Of a stretch of DNA of 51,234 nucleotides, positions 48,111-51,234 are shown one piece after another. Each line of letters opens with the position of its first letter. Within the stretch, counting starts at the first letter, position 1. The position numbers and the translations under genes were made by a program. The DNA comes from a virus, in IMG/VR virus record IMGVR_UViG_3300049048_000105, positions 1 through 51,234 of that record; one strand, given 5' to 3'. The notes under the pieces are model-generated. The model was not told the DNA's origin. It did not search any database and worked only from the letters and a program-made list of their open reading frames with translations.

Positions 48111-48129
48111 TTTGCGTAATCGACATAAC

Positions 48130-48342
48130 TCAGATCGGCGGCACGCCTTTCAGCACGCTCTTGATGACTTCAACCAGCACCACCGCAAACCGCTTCAACT
48201 GGATCTCGCTATAGGCGCTAAGATGAACGGTGGTTGGTCTGGGTCTGCTCAGGCCCTCGTGCATCAGGCCGACCAGCTCACGCAACAGGCCGATCATCGT
48301 GTCCATCTTGGCCTCTATCCTGGCCTGCTCGTCGGTCCTCAT
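48130..48342 (-). CDS. Small late protein, unknown
   Basis: 70 aa from ATG 48342 (GGAAGGATAGGA directly upstream). Helical: ARIEAKMDTMIGLLRELVGLMHEG and a hydrophobic end (FAVVLVEVIKSVLKG). Overlaps the next upstream gene. May be part of the lysis or packaging group. Confidence 0.6.
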   Translation of the reverse strand: MRTDEQARIEAKMDTMIGLLRELVGLMHEGLSRPRPTTVHLSAYSEIQLKRFAVVLVEVIKSVLKGVPPI

Positions 48343-48469
48343 TCCTATCCTTCCTCTCCTCTGTCCGACTCCATGGCCCATAGCGCCAGGTCAAAAGCCA
48401 CAGCAGCCACCAGATCAGCGTGGCGGCAAACTTGATGTGCAGCGGCTGGCGCTTGAACAGCTCGATCAT
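48278..48469 (-). CDS. Small membrane protein, holin candidate
   Basis: 63 aa. One transmembrane segment (FAATLIWWLLWLLTW) and a very charged tail (RTEERKDRNEDRRAGQDRGQ). The start is coupled with the endolysin stop (4-base overlap). Holin-like by place and form; overlaps the 70-aa gene by 65 bases. Confidence 0.58.
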   Translation of the reverse strand: MIELFKRQPLHIKFAATLIWWLLWLLTWRYGPWSRTEERKDRNEDRRAGQDRGQDGHDDRPVA

Positions 48470-49575
48470 TGCGGCCTCGTGGTCATATAGCGCATGTCCT
48501 CGCGGATGTTGCTGATGATGCGCGGCACGTCGTTGCCGTCGTCGGCGCGGGCGTGGACTGGAATGATCTGCTCAACGGTCACTCGGCCGCTGGCCCCGTG
48601 GACATTCTTCAGGTGCAGGACGGCGGCGTAGCAGCCCAGCTGGAACGTTTCCGACCACAGCCAGCGGCTACCCCGATAGGCCACAACCGGCCGCCACTCA
48701 TCAACGGCGGCCTTGATGTTGATTGGCTGGTGGGTCTGCTGCTGAAGCGGCGATACGCCGAGCGGGCTACCACCCTCCGCTTTCCAGAGTGCCACGAGGA
48801 AGGCCGGGTCAACCTGCAACCACAGGCAGAAACGATAGATGCGCTCCATCTCCTCACGAGATAGTTGCGCCTTGTGGTCCTCGAGGGCGCCAATGAACTG
48901 CGCCGGCGTGATGCTTGGCCCGACGCCGATGACCTGTACCTCGGGCTGCGCCGTCAGGCCGGCATAACTGGCCAGAGCGTCAGCCATCGCGCCAGCGATC
49001 GTGGTCGGAAAATTCGCGCCGTTCATGATCTTCAGGTCGGCCGGCGAGGTGTAGCTGCCCATCTCCACGAGCAGCCGTCGGGTAGTGGTGCGCAGGCCCT
49101 GCGTGATGCGAAACACGCCCAAGCGATTGCCGCCCAGGCCCACGCCAGTTTTGCGCTCGCTCATGGTCCCGTTACCGCGCCGGGGGATTTTGGTGGCTGC
49201 GGCGATCGCGTTGGCCAGGGCTGGGCCGAGCTGGTCGCGAACCTTGGTATCCACGTCAGCGCCCCAGTCGGGGTAAATGGCGAAACAGCCGCGGCCGGCA
49301 TCACCCGATCCGTTCGCCTCGGCGTGCACTTCCAGGAAGATGTCGGCGGTCCAGCCGGCGGCCGCCCACTGCACGACGGTGCTGGCCACGGCATTCAGGC
49401 CGCCCGGGTGGGTGCCCATACCTTCATCGGGCGTAATCACGCGCACATCGAATCCGCGCTGCCGGCAGGCCTGGGCGAGCGCTTTCGTGACAGGGCCGAC
49501 CAGGCGGATCTCAGTGGCGTGGCCGCCGTCCTGGTTGTGGTGGCCGGCGCTGAGGGCAATTCTAGGAGTTGCCAT
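48466..49575 (-). CDS. Endolysin: N-acetylmuramoyl-L-alanine amidase plus second domain
   Basis: 369 aa, GGAGGAAAG upstream. Residues 1-210 are Amidase_3: IALSAGHHNQDGG, FLEVHAEANGSG and LVEMGSYTS (zinc His/Glu residues and catalytic Glu). The C-terminal half (FLVALWKAEGGSPLGVSPL, INIKAAVDEW, FQLGCYAAVLHLKN) looks like a lysozyme or glucosaminidase-type domain. Degrades the host wall at lysis. Confidence 0.85.
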   Translation of the reverse strand: MATPRIALSAGHHNQDGGHATEIRLVGPVTKALAQACRQRGFDVRVITPDEGMGTHPGGLNAVASTVVQWAAAGWTADIFLEVHAEANGSGDAGRGCFAIYPDWGADVDTKVRDQLGPALANAIAAATKIPRRGNGTMSERKTGVGLGGNRLGVFRITQGLRTTTRRLLVEMGSYTSPADLKIMNGANFPTTIAGAMADALASYAGLTAQPEVQVIGVGPSITPAQFIGALEDHKAQLSREEMERIYRFCLWLQVDPAFLVALWKAEGGSPLGVSPLQQQTHQPINIKAAVDEWRPVVAYRGSRWLWSETFQLGCYAAVLHLKNVHGASGRVTVEQIIPVHARADDGNDVPRIISNIREDMRYMTTRPQ

Positions 49576-50086
49576 GGCTTTCCTCCTGCTTTTCCCAGGG
49601 AATACCGCCGAGACTGTCCTCGTAATCCCTGATCATCACGTCCAGGCGTATCTCGTGAGCCTCATCGATGAGGGGGAACGCATCACCCTCATGGCGCACC
49701 CGGCCATAGAAGGGCGGCGGGACCGGAATGGGTAGGCCGTGTTGCTCCAGCGTAGCCAGCGTGACCTTGAGCCAGTCCTCAAGCGCCATCACGATCTTGG
49801 CAACGCCCTGCGCACGGAAACGGAAATCGGCGCCGCGCTCCTGCTCGCTGGCCACCTGAAGCGTGCTCAGTTGGTGCTCCAAATCTCGTTCCCGATCGCG
49901 TGCTCGGGCACGTTCGCGCAGGCTGGCCACCTCGATTTGCAGCGTGGTGTGCGACTGGCTCTGCTCACGGATGATGCGGTCGCGGCGAGCGCCAGCAATC
50001 TCGGTGCGAATCAGCAGTACCACCAGCACGATCAGGATGATCAGCCAGGCAATGCCGAGTGCGAATGGTTCCTCGAAATTGATCAT
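49562..50086 (-). CDS. Membrane-anchored coiled-coil protein (spanin/holin candidate)
   Basis: 174 aa. An N-terminal transmembrane helix (LGIAWLIILIVLVVLLI), then a long charged coiled coil (RRDRIIREQSQSHTTLQIEVASLRERARARDRERD), as in Rz-like proteins, and a globular end. Overlaps the endolysin start by 14 bases. Role in lysis inferred. Confidence 0.65.
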   Translation of the reverse strand: MINFEEPFALGIAWLIILIVLVVLLIRTEIAGARRDRIIREQSQSHTTLQIEVASLRERARARDRERDLEHQLSTLQVASEQERGADFRFRAQGVAKIVMALEDWLKVTLATLEQHGLPIPVPPPFYGRVRHEGDAFPLIDEAHEIRLDVMIRDYEDSLGGIPWEKQEESHGNS

Positions 50087-50109
50087 AAAAGTCCAGGCTG
50101 GCTAAAAAC

Positions 50110-50159
50110 AAACGACGCGCCCACCATCCCCCAGAAGAGGAATGATGACCGCGTCGTTT
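50110..50159 (-). terminator. Inverted repeat between two lysis-region genes
   Basis: AAACGACGCG and CGCGTCGTTT flank 30 bases. It lies between the 50254-50595 gene and the next gene downstream, so it could be an attenuator or a regulatory stem. Confidence 0.5.
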
Positions 50160-50253
50160 ACGACTCTGGTCAAATGCGGCCTGGGCTTTGTGTGTGACTG
50201 GGCGGCTCAGTCTGCCAGGTCGCTCCGCCGGTCGGCCGAAGCCGCCAAATAAT

Positions 50254-50595
50254 CTATGCTGTGTGCCGTGTAACCAGCCGGCGGATAAGGTGCAGGATGC
50301 GCTCCAGGGAGTGGAGCAGGCTGCTCATGGTTGGCTCATCGGGCTGAACTACAATCGTGGCCTTGGTCACCTTGTCGGCCACGATCACCTGCACGAGGTC
50401 GATGCATTCGGTCGGGTGCTTTTTGGCGTCCAGGTCTGTACAGGCATCCAGAACGCGGTTTGCGAACTGTACCGGATCTTCCTTATCGCCTGGGACATAC
50501 ACGTGCGTTTGCTGCATCATCGCCAGGGTGCCGCCTTGGTACCGGTAGCGATTTTCGCCGTAGCGTGATGGCTTTTTGGTGCGTTGCTCTGTCAT
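50254..50595 (-). CDS. First gene of the late operon, unknown
   Basis: 113 aa. The start is followed by a basic stretch (RTKKPSRYGENRYRYQ), a middle part with VQFANRVLDACTDLDAKKHPTECIDLVQVIV and a helical end (SLLHSLERILHLIRRLV). The ribosome site is weak. The gene stands directly after the promoter-like region. No family recognised. Confidence 0.6.
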   Translation of the reverse strand: MTEQRTKKPSRYGENRYRYQGGTLAMMQQTHVYVPGDKEDPVQFANRVLDACTDLDAKKHPTECIDLVQVIVADKVTKATIVVQPDEPTMSSLLHSLERILHLIRRLVTRHTA

Positions 50596-50673
50596 AGTAT
50601 TTCATCACACAAAAAATAAATGCATCAGCGAAAATATAATTATGCGACTTTGATGTATTCCGGCCCTGATTGC

Positions 50674-50702
50674 AAAGTAGCACGCCTATTCGCCTCTGTC
50701 AA
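50674..50702 (-). promoter_or_regulatory. Possible late promoter, minus strand
   Basis: On the minus strand TTGACA (50697-50702), 17 bases, then TACTTT (50674-50679) with an extended TGC just before it. It is 79 bases upstream of the first late gene. Confidence 0.45.
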
Positions 50703-51234
50703 CCATCGGGTTACTATCGGCCATGGTGCACATATGTGTTGGGTATGGTGTGGCCAGCCTAAGGAGGGCTTATCTTGCTATGCCTCAGAGGTGGCATGCT
50801 CTCCTTACATTGTTTTTCTTTTTTGGGCCACCCGGAGGGGAGCACGGATGTTGAACTCCACCAGGTGGAGTTCGCGTTTGTGCTAGGCTGGCCTGGCCCC
50901 AAAAAAGACATTCCGGGTAGCACCCGCGAAGCACAATGATTATCCTTCCTCGCGGAAGCGATGGGCCATCGGCAAAGGCTGACGGCGCCCTCGTGATCAG
51001 AACCAATTGGTTCGAGCTGGTGATCTGGACGAGCTGCACGATCACCAGGACCACAGCGCCGGCCGCCGCGCCCACCCTGGGAAAAGGTGAGCGACAGTCG
51101 GAGCGAACCCAAGCGCAGCGCAGCCGGGGATGTGGTGGGATCAGCCGTTTATCGAGCGGTCTCCAGACCCGCCGCCAGGCGCTCGCTCTGCGAGGCGAGA
51201 TAGGCCCCACTGCATCCACTGTTTTCCCAGGGTG
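50703..51234. other. Gene-free right end
   Basis: I see no supported gene. A perfect palindrome GAACTCCACCAGGTGGAGTTC (about 21 bases, 50853-50873) shares its core with the terminator at 15470. The open frames on the minus strand show no ribosome site. The last five bases (GGGTG) equal the first five of the window, too short to prove circularity. Confidence 0.4.

Noticed and set aside
50785-51219. 144-residue minus-strand open frame with a hydrophobic segment
   Set aside because: No ribosome site, a palindrome inside, and Pro/Arg/Ser-rich composition typical of chance frames in GC-rich DNA.
1-51234. Terminal repeat proving a circular genome
   Set aside because: Only five bases (GGGTG) are common to both ends; this can be chance.

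Overview
The window looks like a nearly complete temperate tailed-phage genome, or a phage-plasmid-like element, of the long-tailed siphovirus type. No recognisable chromosomal gene lies at either edge. Most genes are GC-rich. A few accessory genes (2.15-3.6 kb, 16.4 kb, 21.6-23.2 kb, 26.0-26.8 kb) are visibly AT-richer and look acquired. The host is not identifiable from sequence alone. Lipoprotein and secreted-peptide N termini followed by Pro-Thr-rich linkers would fit a Chloroflexota-type host, but that is only an inference.

Layout. (1) 0.2-2.1 kb: a replication-relaxation family gene beside an unusual six-unit nested repeat array. (2) 2.15-6.9 kb: a trypsin-like protease, a DUF4145 protein, a tyrosine integrase, a zinc-domain/DEDDh exonuclease fusion, an ASCH-like phage protein and a small secreted peptide. 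(3) 7.0-14.3 kb, minus strand: an early operon containing a PRTRC cassette. This is a bacterial ubiquitin-like conjugation set with ubiquitin-like protein C, E2-like protein B, JAMM protease A and ThiF/E1. A RecA-like AAA ATPase and several small genes accompany it. (4) 14.4-14.8 kb: a divergent promoter and operator switch with an XRE repressor. (5) 15.2-18.8 kb, plus strand: replication genes (a winged-helix initiator with an iteron origin inside its coding sequence, a DnaC-like loader) and a GIY-YIG protein. (6) 19.2-21.3 kb: a membrane protein and an FtsK-like DNA translocase. (7) 21.3-26.8 kb: accessory cargo, including an Abi/HEPN-type gene, a GvpU-like protein, a methyltransferase-nuclease fusion, a lipoprotein and a zinc-motif protein. 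(8) 26.9-50.6 kb, minus strand: the late operon. In transcription order from the right it reads lysis genes, terminase small and large, portal, MuF head protein, scaffold, decoration, major capsid, connectors, tail tube, frameshifted tail chaperones, tape measure and distal tail proteins.

The most interesting points are the nested repeat array, the phage-borne ubiquitin-like PRTRC cassette, and the lambda-like origin within the initiator gene. Also notable are a canonical -1 slippery heptamer (CCCTTTC) in the tail chaperone gene and an in-frame TAG splitting the scaffold gene. An 18-bp palindrome occurs at five intergenic sites. Two direct-repeat arrangements bracket accessory genes.
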